From contig NZ_BMNW01000003.1 in NCBI RefSeq assembly GCF_014646755.1, positions 62,001-126,000 on the forward strand: a stretch of DNA of 64,000 nt, given 5' to 3'. The notes beneath the pieces are model-generated. The model ran no database searches, was not told the origin of the DNA, and worked only from the letters and a program-made list of their open reading frames with translations. The first letter of the stretch is position 1; each line of letters begins with the position of its first letter. A program made the position numbers and the translations under genes. Source of the stretch: Pseudomonas asuensis. Lineage in GTDB: Bacteria > Pseudomonadota > Gammaproteobacteria > Pseudomonadales > Pseudomonadaceae. Positions 54,611 through 63,223 of this stretch are shown piece after piece.

Positions 54611-55063
54611 ATGAAAGTCGCCATCTTATGTGGCTCTGTCTATGGTACGGCCGAAGAAGTGGCCAGGCACGCCAAGCAGTTCCTGGAAGCGTCTGGACAC
54701 GAGGTATGGCTTAATCCCCGAGCTGGCTTGGAGGAGCTTCTGGCTTTTGGTGCCGATGCTTTTCTGGCAATTACATCGACAACTGGAATGGGAGAGCTGC
54801 CGGATAACATTCAGCCCCTTTACTATGCTTTGCGCGATACCCTCCCTGATTGGCGTAATAAGCCGGCAGCTGTCATTGGTCTGGGAGATGCCAGTTACGG
54901 TGATACGTACTGTGGCGGTGGTATGCAGATGCAGGAGTTGTTTGCCGAGCTTGGGCTTCGGGAATTACTACCCATGCTAAAGCTGGACGCCAGCGAAACC
55001 GTTACACCCGAAACGGATGCAGAGCCATGGCTGGATCGTTTGAAGAGCGCCCTTATTAGCTGA
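54611..55063 (+). CDS. mioC: MioC-like flavodoxin
   Basis: FMN-binding electron carrier of 150 residues. The phosphate-binding loop is ILCGSVYGTAEEVA. The FMN-stacking regions are ITSTTGMGELPDN and VIGLGDASYGDTYCGGG. The ATG at 54611 follows AAGGAAAAC. The 277-bp gap upstream, shared with the divergent ABM-domain gene, shows no other gene and should hold the promoters of both. The same flavodoxin lies near folM and lrgAB in P. aeruginosa. Its electron donor and acceptor are not evident. Confidence 0.9.
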   Translation: MKVAILCGSVYGTAEEVARHAKQFLEASGHEVWLNPRAGLEELLAFGADAFLAITSTTGMGELPDNIQPLYYALRDTLPDWRNKPAAVIGLGDASYGDTYCGGGMQMQELFAELGLRELLPMLKLDASETVTPETDAEPWLDRLKSALIS

Positions 55064-55163
55064 TCTGGAACCCATTACCACGCTTGCCCTTAGCGACAGA
55101 CCTCTGTTTTGGTAGGCTCCGATTACTGCTGGATCATCCTGAGGAACGGCGCGCAGGTCTGGA

Positions 55164-55551
55164 TCAGATATCGAGTTTTCCAAACGGCTCCAGACTGATC
55201 GCTTGCAGAAAGTCTAGCCAGGCTCCTGCGGCACGAGACAGGTACGCGCCACGTTGCCATATATAGGATGCATGCCCGCTGAGGTCTGGCTAGGCAAGAG
55301 GAGCGTGCACTGCGTTGGGGGCGTAGCAGCGTTGGCAAAATATAGGCTCAGCATATCGGTCTACAGCGTGGCCTGTATCGGTCTGTTGTAGGCAGGTCCG
55401 TGTTCGGCTCAACAAGCGTAGCCCCTAGGCTTTCTTCAAGAGAAGAATCTACTTGCTAGGGTTGGTTGGGTAGCATGAAGTACTCGAGTGCTTGCTGTGA
55501 GGCCGCCTTGGCATACGACTTCAACAAGCATACAAGTTGTTTGAACTCCAT
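55164..55551 (-). pseudogene. Decayed LysR-type regulator divergent from lrgAB
   Basis: Remnant of a LysR-family regulator. An intact start (ATG at 55551) gives MEFKQLVCLLK, the usual LysR opening. After about 30 codons the frame hits a stop (TAG, complement of 55456-55458). The line resumes with ESLGATLVEPNTDLPTTD, shifts frame near 55380 into TGHAVDRYAEPIFCQRC, meets a second stop (complement of 55290-55292), and ends with PDLSGHASYIWQRGAYLS and a natural TGA at 55164. The last part is the typical LysR C-terminal strand and helix. Only about 390 of some 900 bp remain, so most of the helix-turn-helix and the effector domain are deleted. The flank 55064-55163 holds nothing recognisable. Confidence 0.85.
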
Positions 55552-55576
55552 TTTGGAATGGTCCTGATCTTGAGAA

Positions 55577-55597
55577 TTTACTATCTGAGATAGTAAA
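55577..55597. promoter_or_regulatory. Perfect 21-bp inverted repeat, probable LysR operator
   Basis: TTTACTATCT-G-AGATAGTAAA: 10-bp perfect arms around one base. It lies 25 bp from the pseudogene start and 43 bp before the lrgA ATG, in the place of the operator shared by a LysR regulator and its divergent target. Dyad symmetry with AT-rich arms (T-N11-A type) suits a LysR site. It is also too tightly centred to be a terminator. Confidence 0.6.
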
Positions 55598-55640
55598 GCC
55601 GAGCGTATTCTTGAGGTCAGTTACATGTGATGGATGTCTT

Positions 55641-56015
55641 ATGGTTCCCCGTTACATACGGACACTACTCGAATTAGCCGTACTGGTAGGCCTCTGGTGG
55701 CTAGGTGGGTGGTTGGGGCAGTACTTCGGTTTACCCATACCTGCTGGCGTACTCGGGCTGGCTATTCTTCTACTATTTCTTGCACTGCGTTTGATTAAGC
55801 CCGAGTGGCTGGAAAATGGTGCTCGCGTGTTGGTCGGCGAAATGCTGCTGTTTTTCATTCCAGCGCTCATGAGTCTGCTCGACTATGGTCCGCTCGTTCG
55901 AGAGGAGGGTATCCGTATTCTCATGGCCGTGTGTTTTAGTACGCTTTTAGTCATGATCAGCACAGCCTTGACGGTCGAGTGGATGTTTCGCCGCAGGAGT
56001 CGTCAGGATGCTTGA
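55641..56015 (+). CDS. lrgA: CidA/LrgA family protein
   Basis: Small holin-like membrane protein of 124 residues, four hydrophobic segments, with the family signature LPIPAGVLGLAILLLFL and the EMLLFFIPALMSLLDY helix. It is paired with an LrgB partner; such pairs are linked to cell lysis control and export of small metabolites such as pyruvate. The ATG at 55641 is chosen; an in-frame TTG at 55611 would add 10 residues and neither start has a strong ribosome site. It overlaps lrgB by 8 bp. Confidence 0.88.
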   Translation: MVPRYIRTLLELAVLVGLWWLGGWLGQYFGLPIPAGVLGLAILLLFLALRLIKPEWLENGARVLVGEMLLFFIPALMSLLDYGPLVREEGIRILMAVCFSTLLVMISTALTVEWMFRRRSRQDA

Positions 56016-56691
56016 TTTGTCTGGCGTGTTCTGGCTGGCGCTGACGTTGGGTGGGTATGTTCTAAGCCGGAAAATTTATAAGCGTATCAAGTGGTATGTG
56101 TTGGCACCTATTGTCTTTGTACCGACCATTCTTTATTTAATCGCCATTCCGACAGACACAAGTTATGCGCAATATTCTCATTACACAGGTTGGCTGATTA
56201 GCCTGCTTGGGCCGGCTACCGTGGCGTTTGCCGTACCGATTTGGCAACAGCGGCGTCTCTTGGTCCGCTACTGGCGCGCACTCCTGGCAGGAATTGTGGT
56301 AGGTAGCTTTGTTTCAGTCTTTAGCTCGTGGGCTTTGGCCCATTTGTTGGCTCTGGATGCGCCCGTCACGTTATCGTTGCTACCACGCTCAATTACTACG
56401 CCATTTGCCATGCCAATGTCCAAGGACTTGGGCGGGGTACCTGAACTTACGGCGGCTTTCGTTTTAATCACGGGTGTTTTTGGAGCAGTGGTTGGCAGCC
56501 TTTTATTACGCTTTCTACCTTTACGCTCTGCGTTGGCTCGTGGTGCGATGTTTGGCGTAGGCGCACACGGCGCAGGTACAAGCCGTGCTTATGAGGTAGG
56601 GATTGAGGAAGGGACAGTGGCAGGGCTGACAATGGTCCTGACAGGCTTATTCAATCTGCTGGGCGCTCAGTTGTTGATCTGGGTCCTTTGA
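56008..56691 (+). CDS. lrgB: LrgB/CidB family protein
   Basis: Membrane protein of 227 residues with about six hydrophobic segments. LrgB signatures are GPATVAFAVPIWQQRRLL, LLPRSITTPFAMPMSKDLGG and FGVGAHGAGTSRAYEVG. It is translationally coupled to lrgA by an 8-bp overlap. It converges on the chemoreceptor gene. Its original regulator, the divergent LysR gene, is a pseudogene here, so control of the pair has probably changed. Confidence 0.93.
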   Translation: MLDLSGVFWLALTLGGYVLSRKIYKRIKWYVLAPIVFVPTILYLIAIPTDTSYAQYSHYTGWLISLLGPATVAFAVPIWQQRRLLVRYWRALLAGIVVGSFVSVFSSWALAHLLALDAPVTLSLLPRSITTPFAMPMSKDLGGVPELTAAFVLITGVFGAVVGSLLLRFLPLRSALARGAMFGVGAHGAGTSRAYEVGIEEGTVAGLTMVLTGLFNLLGAQLLIWVL

Positions 56692-56722
56692 TAGAGTGGT
56701 GCGTCCTTGCACCGTGTCTATC
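56690..56722. terminator. Imperfect hairpin between lrgB and the chemoreceptor gene
   Basis: GATAGA and GGTGC (56690-56702) pair with GCACC and TCTATC (56709-56722) around a small internal loop, followed by CTTAAACTTT. It starts within the lrgB stop and separates two converging genes. The T-tract is poor. Confidence 0.4.
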
Positions 56723-56723
56723 C

Positions 56724-58349
56724 TTAAACTTTAAAGTGAGACACCAGGGTGTTCAGCTCTACGGCCAAGCGTGATAGCTCTTGGCTTGCGGCTGTGGTGT
56801 CACGAGCGCCCTCTGAACTCTGAACAGACAAGTCCCGAATGTTGACCAGGTTACGGTCCACTTCGCGGGCTACCTGTGCTTGCTCTTCAGCTGCGCTGGC
56901 AATAACAAGGTTACGCTCGTTGATTTCACTGATCGCGCGGGTGATCTCTTTCAAGGCTTCGCCCGCACGGCGAGCCACGTCCAAGGTAGAGCCGGCTCGG
57001 GTCGTACTGGAGTCCATGGAGCTTACTGCTTGTTCGGTACCACTCTGAATGCTCATGATCATCTGCTCGATCTCACGAGTCGACTCCTGGGTACGGTGTG
57101 CCAGGGCACGAACTTCATCTGCAACAACAGCGAATCCACGACCGGCCTCTCCTGCACGGGCGGCTTCGATGGCAGCATTAAGTGCCAGCAGGTTGGTCTG
57201 GTCCGCCAGGCCACGAATAACATCAAGCACCTTGCCAATATCACGTGACTGATTAGCCAGTTCGCCTACCAATTGTGCAGTGGTCTCGACTTCCGAGCTC
57301 ATATGCTCAATGGATGAAACGGTTTCCAAGACACGGTCCTGGCCTTCCTGAGCAGAGCTTGCTGAGTGCTTAGAAGCCTCGGATGTGGTTATGGCATTAC
57401 GCGCTACTTCTTCTACAGCAGAACTCATTTCAGTAACTGCTGTAGCCGCCATTTGAATCTCATCATTCTGCCGATTGAGCCCGCGCGCACTTTCGTCGGT
57501 GATGCTGCTGAGCTCTTCAGAGGCTGCAGCCAGTTGACTTGAGGAGCTGGAAATGCGCTCAAGGGTATGGCGCAGCCTTTCCTGCATCGTCCGCATAGCC
57601 ATCAGGAGGCGAGCAGGTTCGTCCTTGCCCGTTACCTGGATCTGTTTGGTCAGGTCACCACTGGCAATGTCTTCAGCTGCACGTAGGGCCTGATCAACAG
57701 GCTGAACAATACTGCGTGTCAACAGCCAGGCCAGGATCACTGTCAGCAGAGCAACAATGACCAACAAGGTAATAGCAGTAGTGACAGAGGTTGAGTAACT
57801 TTTGGCTGCGTTCTGATTAGATTTTATCGTTGAGTCTGCATTAAGGGTGACGAGCTTGCCCAAAATGGTATTGATCGCATCAGAATTCTTTAGCAATTCT
57901 TCATTAAGTACGAGCCTAAGTTCGTCGAGTTGATTCGCAGAAGAGAGCTGCATCATTCGGTTCTTTAACTGAAGATAGTCACTCCACAGTTTTTGGAAGT
58001 CGCTGTACAGATTACGCTCATCCTCCGATGCAATCAGCTTCTCATAGCGTGTGCGTGCGGCTTCAACTTGCCCGGTACGCTGGTCAAACAGTGACAATGT
58101 CTTCTGCAGGTTTTCCGGCTCTCTGTTGATGAGCAGGCGATAGGAGAGCACGCGCAGGCGCAGGGTTAGCGATGTGATTTCATCCAGGCTGGTTACGCTG
58201 GGAAGCACATTTTGCTCAAAGTTAATACTGTTCTGGCGAATTTCACGCATCTGATAAAGCGAGAAAAGGCCCAGAATCAGGGTGAGTACGGCTATGAACG
58301 CGAACCCCAAAAAAGCGCGGGGTGCGATATTCAAGTTACGAAGAGTCAT
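56724..58349 (-). CDS. Methyl-accepting chemotaxis protein
   Basis: Transmembrane chemoreceptor of 541 residues (ATG at 58349, [15 protein letters not shown]). TM1 is about 12-32. The periplasmic four-helix-bundle domain is about 35-185 (starting [19 protein letters not shown]). TM2 is about 190-210, followed by a HAMP domain (about 212-265) and a signalling domain with the hairpin tip [19 protein letters not shown]. The C-terminus (NTLVSHFKV) lacks the pentapeptide that tethers CheR and CheB. The ligand is unknown. It is not part of a che cluster. Confidence 0.94.
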   Translation of the reverse strand: MTLRNLNIAPRAFLGFAFIAVLTLILGLFSLYQMREIRQNSINFEQNVLPSVTSLDEITSLTLRLRVLSYRLLINREPENLQKTLSLFDQRTGQVEAARTRYEKLIASEDERNLYSDFQKLWSDYLQLKNRMMQLSSANQLDELRLVLNEELLKNSDAINTILGKLVTLNADSTIKSNQNAAKSYSTSVTTAITLLVIVALLTVILAWLLTRSIVQPVDQALRAAEDIASGDLTKQIQVTGKDEPARLLMAMRTMQERLRHTLERISSSSSQLAAASEELSSITDESARGLNRQNDEIQMAATAVTEMSSAVEEVARNAITTSEASKHSASSAQEGQDRVLETVSSIEHMSSEVETTAQLVGELANQSRDIGKVLDVIRGLADQTNLLALNAAIEAARAGEAGRGFAVVADEVRALAHRTQESTREIEQMIMSIQSGTEQAVSSMDSSTTRAGSTLDVARRAGEALKEITRAISEINERNLVIASAAEEQAQVAREVDRNLVNIRDLSVQSSEGARDTTAASQELSRLAVELNTLVSHFKV

Positions 58350-58471
58350 GGGATTGGTCCTGCCAGTCACAGCTTAAAGGAGATGTTTCGCTATCGGCTG
58401 TGCTTGTCAGGACTTGATGTCCGCTTGGCTGAGACGAGAGGTTTCTATCGTTAAGGTATGTTTCCACCGTA

Positions 58472-59281
58472 TCAATGTAGACGGCGTCGACTGTCACCCA
58501 GGGCAGCCAGACGGCGGCTCAAGTGCAATTGCTCGGCTGGGTCATTGCTTAATAACAGCGCATGCTCAAGGTCATAGCGCTGAGCCTGGGGGCAGTCCAA
58601 TCGGTTATACAGCTCGGCCCGAGCGAGATGATCCGAGACGCTGGGAGGGCCTATTTCCAGTACACGCTGCGCATCTTTTAGCGCTGCCAATAGCTGGTTA
58701 TCAAACTCATGCAGTTGCCGGAGGTTTCGAGATAGCCTTTGAAGCAGCTCATGTGGCTGCGCAATATGCAGGTGCTGCGCTTGCAGCTGAGCATGTGGGC
58801 CAAACTGGTAAGCCAGCAGTCCGCGATAGTCCTTGGAGTAAAGCCGTCTTCCACTGGTAGGATCAAGCAGATGATCTGCATCAGGTACACGCAGTAAAAA
58901 ATGGCCTGGGAAATTGACACCAACCAGGGGTATCTCCAGTCTACGGGCTAGCTCCATGGCAATTAGCGATAGAGAGAGCGGCTGCCCTCTACGACGGGCC
59001 AGCACCTTGTGTAGCAGCGCAGCCTGAGGCTTTAGCGGCCAGTCATCAGCATGAAAACCCAGCTCAATCATTCGACGCAGCAGCTGCTGCGCACGCTCGG
59101 CAGGCGAGCGTTGATCGTCAATGGCCGCATGGATAGAAGGAAGGATGTCCGCCAGAAGATGCTGAGCCATTTCAGGTTGAAAGGTCAGATCGTGTTCCGC
59201 AGCTATCCACAGTGCGGCTTCAAATACAGCAGGTGGCTCACGGTTGAGCGCATCCAGGCAGGCTTGGCGCGGTAATTCCAT
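58472..59281 (-). CDS. SirB1-type transglutaminase-like/TPR protein
   Basis: A 269-residue cytoplasmic protein. The ATG at 59281 (MELPRQACLDALNREPP) has GGGAG upstream; an ATG at 59326 is rejected. The N-terminal part (about 1-180) is a transglutaminase-like SirB1 domain with RRRGQPLSLSLIAMELARRLEIPLVGVNFPGHFLLR and a conserved DPTSGRRL. The usual catalytic Cys position appears to be Ser (PLSLSL), so it is probably not an active protease. The C-terminal 80 residues look like TPR helices. Function unknown; it lies 155 bp after the SNF2 gene. Confidence 0.82.
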   Translation of the reverse strand: MELPRQACLDALNREPPAVFEAALWIAAEHDLTFQPEMAQHLLADILPSIHAAIDDQRSPAERAQQLLRRMIELGFHADDWPLKPQAALLHKVLARRRGQPLSLSLIAMELARRLEIPLVGVNFPGHFLLRVPDADHLLDPTSGRRLYSKDYRGLLAYQFGPHAQLQAQHLHIAQPHELLQRLSRNLRQLHEFDNQLLAALKDAQRVLEIGPPSVSDHLARAELYNRLDCPQAQRYDLEHALLLSNDPAEQLHLSRRLAALGDSRRRLH

Positions 59282-59396
59282 CGCAATCTCCCAAACCCAT
59301 GCCCACAGCATGGCAAGCGCAGTCAAACAGTATCCAGATCACAAGGGATATGGAGCTTATTATGCTTAACAAGTTTAGACCGCTTCTCGGGATGCA

Positions 59397-59422
59397 CCGC
59401 TCTGTTCGGATAAACAGAGCGG
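59397..59422. repeat. Perfect 10-bp hairpin downstream of the SNF2 gene
   Basis: CCGCTCTGTT (59397-59406), 6-nt loop, AACAGAGCGG (59413-59422). It lies 15 bp beyond the SNF2 helicase stop. There is no T-run on the minus strand, so it may be an imperfect terminator or an RNA-stabilising hairpin. Confidence 0.45.
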
Positions 59423-59437
59423 CAAGCGGCTCAAGGT

Positions 59438-62056
59438 CTATTTACCGAGCGGGGTGAAAAGCGCTTCGATATCGGCTTCTGACATCCGCCAGTCTGCTGC
59501 GTTTTCCTCTAGAATCCCTGCGGCAATACGAGATTTTTCATATTGTAGTTGCTGGATTTTCTCTTCCAGTGTGCCTCGCGCAATGAGCTTGTAGACAAAA
59601 ACAGGTTTGTCCTGCCCTATGCGATAGGCGCGGTCTGTAGCCTGGCTTTCTGCCGCAGGATTCCACCAAGGATCGAAGTGAATCACTGTGTCGGCAGCGG
59701 TCAGGTTGAGTCCTGTGCCGCCTGCCTTAAGGCTTAGCAGGAAAACAGGAGCCTCACCGGACTGAAACTGCTCTACAGGGGTACGACGATCCTGGGTTTC
59801 GCCTGTGAGGGTCACATAGTCGATTCTTTTTTCGTCCAGAGACTGCTGAATTAAAGCCAGCATGGAGGTGAACTGGGAGAACAAAAGAACGCGGCTACCA
59901 TTGGCCAGCAAGCCTTCCAGCAATTCCATTAAACCTAACAACTTTCCAGAAGACTTGGCTGGCGCATCGCTGCCGTTAACCAGTCGGATATCGCAGCAGA
60001 CTTGGCGAAGTTTTAAGAGTGCGTCGAGTACAACAACCTGGCTCCTGGCCAAACCTCTCTTTGCTATTTCACTACGGACCTTCTCATCAAGCGCGACACG
60101 CACCGTTTCATAGAGGTCACGCTGGGGTTGGGTTAACTCAACCAGCTGGACAATCTCTGTCTTGGGCGGCAGCTCGCTGGCTACGCGTTGCTTGGTGCGA
60201 CGCAGAATGAAAGGCTTCACACGTCCCTTTAATTGAGCAAGGCGCTGGGAGTCGCCATTTTTTTCAATAGGGGTGCGGTAATCACGCTTGAAGTCTTTTA
60301 CATCGCCTAGCCAGCCTGGCATCAGGAAATGGAACTGAGACCAAAGCTCGCCCAGGTGATTTTCCAATGGCGTACCCGTCAGGCAGAGCCGGTGTCGCGT
60401 GTTCAGGCCGCGTGCTGCTTGGGCTGCTTTGGTTGCTGCATTCTTGATGGACTGTGCTTCATCCAGTACCAGGAGATGAAAGGAGAAGCTGGCCAGCTGC
60501 TCGGCATCGCGCGGCAATAGGGCATATGTAGTCAGAATAATGTCGTGCTCAGGTATCTGCTCAAACAGGCTACGCCGTTGGGCACCATGGAGTGCCAGCA
60601 CCTTGAGTTCAGGTGTGAACTTTGCTGCCTCGTCTTGCCAGTTGGGTATCAGGCTGGTCGGCATGACGATCATGGCAGGGCTAGTCAGCCGGCCAGACGT
60701 TTTCTCGACGAGGATATGAGCCAAGGTTTGCAGGGTTTTACCAAGCCCCATGTCGTCTGCCAGAATCCCACCGACATCCAATTCGCGGAGTGCCTGTAGC
60801 CAAGCCAAACCATCGCGTTGATATGGCCTTAATTCAGCATGCAAGCTTTCAGGGATCTGTAGGGGAGACGCTGAGTAATGCCGTAGTCGCTGGGCAAAAC
60901 TTCTGAGCTTTTCGCCGCCTTGCCACGTCAATGGAACGCTTTCTTCAAGCTCGGCAAGCCTTGCTGCATCCAGGTGAGACAGGCGTATCTGCTTGGTATC
61001 GGCTGGTAGGGATTGCCCATGTAGCTCCATGAGCGCTGCAAGCAACGGCTTTATTCTACCCAGAGATAAGGCAATGCGCGTCGGACGGCCTGTCTTGCGC
61101 GTGGCAGGGCTGTCTACCCGGAGCAACAGGCGCTCATCGTCAGAACGTCTGGCCAGTGCTCCTGGCTCGAATAGTTGAGGATCCCGTCGGATAAGATCGA
61201 TCAGAATAGGTAGTAGGCTAACGCGTCGACCCTGTACAACGATACCAAGCTCCAGATCAAACCATTCATGATCAGGCGCCTCTTGAATCTCGCCATACCA
61301 GTCCTCTACCTTGGTAAGCTCGAAGGCAAACTCTGGACGAATATCTATCTGCCAGCCAGTCTCACGCAATTGAGGCAATGTGACCTCAATAAAGCGCAAC
61401 CAACTTGAATCATCAGGCATTTCAAACATTTCGCCAGCCTCTTCAGGCAGTGCTGCGCTGCGCCGCGTTGCCACCCGAAGGCCTGCAGCGTGCAGTACCT
61501 GCCGTAAGTGCTGTTCGGCTTCATTATGGCGTGCCGGTAAGGTAGTCGAGGCGCTACGCCCTGGTACGGGTTTGCCAAATACCTTTTTGCCGTCATAGAG
61601 AAAGGCTAATGCGGCTCTATGGCGAGTGACAGGACGCATACGTGCGGTCTGACGGTCATAATCAACCTGAGTGTGACTACCCAAGGTCAGCAATGGCTTA
61701 GGCGGCTTGACAAGAGTGTCAACTGCCTCGACCGCTTCACGGCGTGGGGGCGGGTTGCCGGCCTGCTGGCGGCGTTCCAGCTCGAACAGCACCGCAGCCG
61801 TGTGCTTGCAGTTTCTACCGGCACCACATGTGCATCGGCCATCTACAAACCATGCTCTTAAGCCAGGCTTGAGCGTAATAGATTGGCGGTAATCCAATCC
61901 CGAAGGGCTGCTGCATAGGGCATAAATCAGCCCGTCAGCGGCCGATCTTATTTTGGCGTAGCCTTCCTGAGCATAGCGCCGCCCACGCTCATAGTTGCGC
62001 TCGGTAAAGGAGCCTTTCCAATCTTGCCAGTGCAGATGGTCGAAACGTAGACGCAT
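59438..62056 (-). CDS. SWIM zinc-finger SNF2-family helicase
   Basis: Swi2/Snf2-type ATPase of about 872 residues (ATG at 62056, MRLRFDHLHWQDW; a longer frame to 62098 exists and no ribosome site decides). The N-terminal SWIM zinc motif is CTCGAGRNCKH near residue 88. The helicase core is in the C-terminal half: LADDMGLGKTLQTL (motif I), VMPTSLIPNW (Ia), LDEAQSIKN (II), CLTGTPLENHLGELW (III), then FSQFTSMLAL, LSLKAGGTGLNLTAADTVIHFDPWWNPAAESQATDRAYRIGQ (IV-VI). Probably remodels protein-DNA or RNA polymerase complexes. No partner genes are apparent. Confidence 0.92.
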   Translation of the reverse strand: MRLRFDHLHWQDWKGSFTERNYERGRRYAQEGYAKIRSAADGLIYALCSSPSGLDYRQSITLKPGLRAWFVDGRCTCGAGRNCKHTAAVLFELERRQQAGNPPPRREAVEAVDTLVKPPKPLLTLGSHTQVDYDRQTARMRPVTRHRAALAFLYDGKKVFGKPVPGRSASTTLPARHNEAEQHLRQVLHAAGLRVATRRSAALPEEAGEMFEMPDDSSWLRFIEVTLPQLRETGWQIDIRPEFAFELTKVEDWYGEIQEAPDHEWFDLELGIVVQGRRVSLLPILIDLIRRDPQLFEPGALARRSDDERLLLRVDSPATRKTGRPTRIALSLGRIKPLLAALMELHGQSLPADTKQIRLSHLDAARLAELEESVPLTWQGGEKLRSFAQRLRHYSASPLQIPESLHAELRPYQRDGLAWLQALRELDVGGILADDMGLGKTLQTLAHILVEKTSGRLTSPAMIVMPTSLIPNWQDEAAKFTPELKVLALHGAQRRSLFEQIPEHDIILTTYALLPRDAEQLASFSFHLLVLDEAQSIKNAATKAAQAARGLNTRHRLCLTGTPLENHLGELWSQFHFLMPGWLGDVKDFKRDYRTPIEKNGDSQRLAQLKGRVKPFILRRTKQRVASELPPKTEIVQLVELTQPQRDLYETVRVALDEKVRSEIAKRGLARSQVVVLDALLKLRQVCCDIRLVNGSDAPAKSSGKLLGLMELLEGLLANGSRVLLFSQFTSMLALIQQSLDEKRIDYVTLTGETQDRRTPVEQFQSGEAPVFLLSLKAGGTGLNLTAADTVIHFDPWWNPAAESQATDRAYRIGQDKPVFVYKLIARGTLEEKIQQLQYEKSRIAAGILEENAADWRMSEADIEALFTPLGK

Positions 62057-62219
62057 ATGAAGCCTGTAACACGAAGCACAAACGAGTAATTGTGCCACAG
62101 ACAGAAAGCGTCTCCGTACTGAAGTCGCTCAGGTTGCTTAAATAGATACTAGGTGAGAAAAATAGTGCTGCCTATTTAACGGACCGGTCACTAATGAGCA
62201 GGTCTGTACTAGGCTTGGC

Positions 62220-63191
62220 TCAATCCTTCCACGCTTCAGGATTTACCAGATCGCGTGGTCGGCTACCGTTTAAGGCTGCTGTCAAATTGGAGACCGCACG
62301 CTCTGCCATCGCATATCGGGTTTCATGAGTGGCTGAGCCGATATGGGGGAGGGTAACTACATTTCTCAATGAAAATAAGGGTGAAGATGAGAGGGGTTCG
62401 TGCTCGAAGACATCTAAACCCGCACCTCGAATCTGCTGGTTGGAAAGCGCCTCTATCAGAGCTGCTTCGTCAACTACAGGGCCACGAGCAATATTAATGA
62501 GAATGCCGCTGGGTTTCATCAGCTTCAACTCTTGAGCGCCAATCATATGGAGAGTTGAGTCTGAGAGAGGTACTACTAGACAGACAAAGTCGGATTCCTG
62601 AAGGAGTGCTTCAAGGTCACGATATTCCGCCTGTAATTCGTTCTCTAACCCAGGTTTGCGGCTGGTTGCATGATACAGGATCTGCATGTCAAAACCGAAA
62701 TGGCCGCGTTTGGCGATAGCAGCACCAATACGGCCCATCCCTACAATGCCCAGCGTCTTGCCGTAGACGTCCGTCCCAAAGTGTTCTTCACCTATACCTT
62801 TCGCCCACTGTCCTGACTTGGTATAGGCATCCAGCTCGGGTAGGCGGCGAGCCGTGCTCATCAATAAGGCGAACCCGAGGTCGGCTGTGGTTTGTGTAAG
62901 GACATCTGGGGTATTGGTTAACAGGATGCCTCGCTCTGACAGGTAAGGCACGTCATAACTGTCATATCCAACCGAGACGCTGGAGATTACTTCGATGTTT
63001 TCTGCGCTTTGCAGCTCATTACGGCCTAGCGTCTTGCTGGCGCCGATCAGACCATGGGCATGGGGAAGTGCATGGTAGAACTGCTCGTCAACATTGCCCT
63101 GAGTATCAATGATGGTAACGTTAAAAGCTTCGCTCAGCTGTTGAATCAATGGAGCAGGGAGGCGATTGTAGATAACAACATTCTTTCTCAC
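62220..63191 (-). CDS. D-isomer-specific 2-hydroxyacid dehydrogenase
   Basis: NAD(P)H-dependent glyoxylate / hydroxypyruvate / 2-ketogluconate reductase type. The probable GTG start at 63191 (VRKNVVIYNRLP) has AGAGG upstream and gives 323 residues; a TTG at 63212 would add seven. The Rossmann motif is LGIVGMGRIGAAIA. The active-site Arg is in INIARGPVVDE, Glu in LDVFEHEP and His in LPHIGSATHE, a complete set. Exact substrate is not deducible (GhrB/TkrA type). It lies 32 bp after the HAD phosphatase gene, probably one transcript. Confidence 0.92.
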   Translation of the reverse strand: MRKNVVIYNRLPAPLIQQLSEAFNVTIIDTQGNVDEQFYHALPHAHGLIGASKTLGRNELQSAENIEVISSVSVGYDSYDVPYLSERGILLTNTPDVLTQTTADLGFALLMSTARRLPELDAYTKSGQWAKGIGEEHFGTDVYGKTLGIVGMGRIGAAIAKRGHFGFDMQILYHATSRKPGLENELQAEYRDLEALLQESDFVCLVVPLSDSTLHMIGAQELKLMKPSGILINIARGPVVDEAALIEALSNQQIRGAGLDVFEHEPLSSSPLFSLRNVVTLPHIGSATHETRYAMAERAVSNLTAALNGSRPRDLVNPEAWKD

Positions 63192-63223
63192 GGGCAACAG
63201 GCCTCTAATCAAGTTTTATTTCT

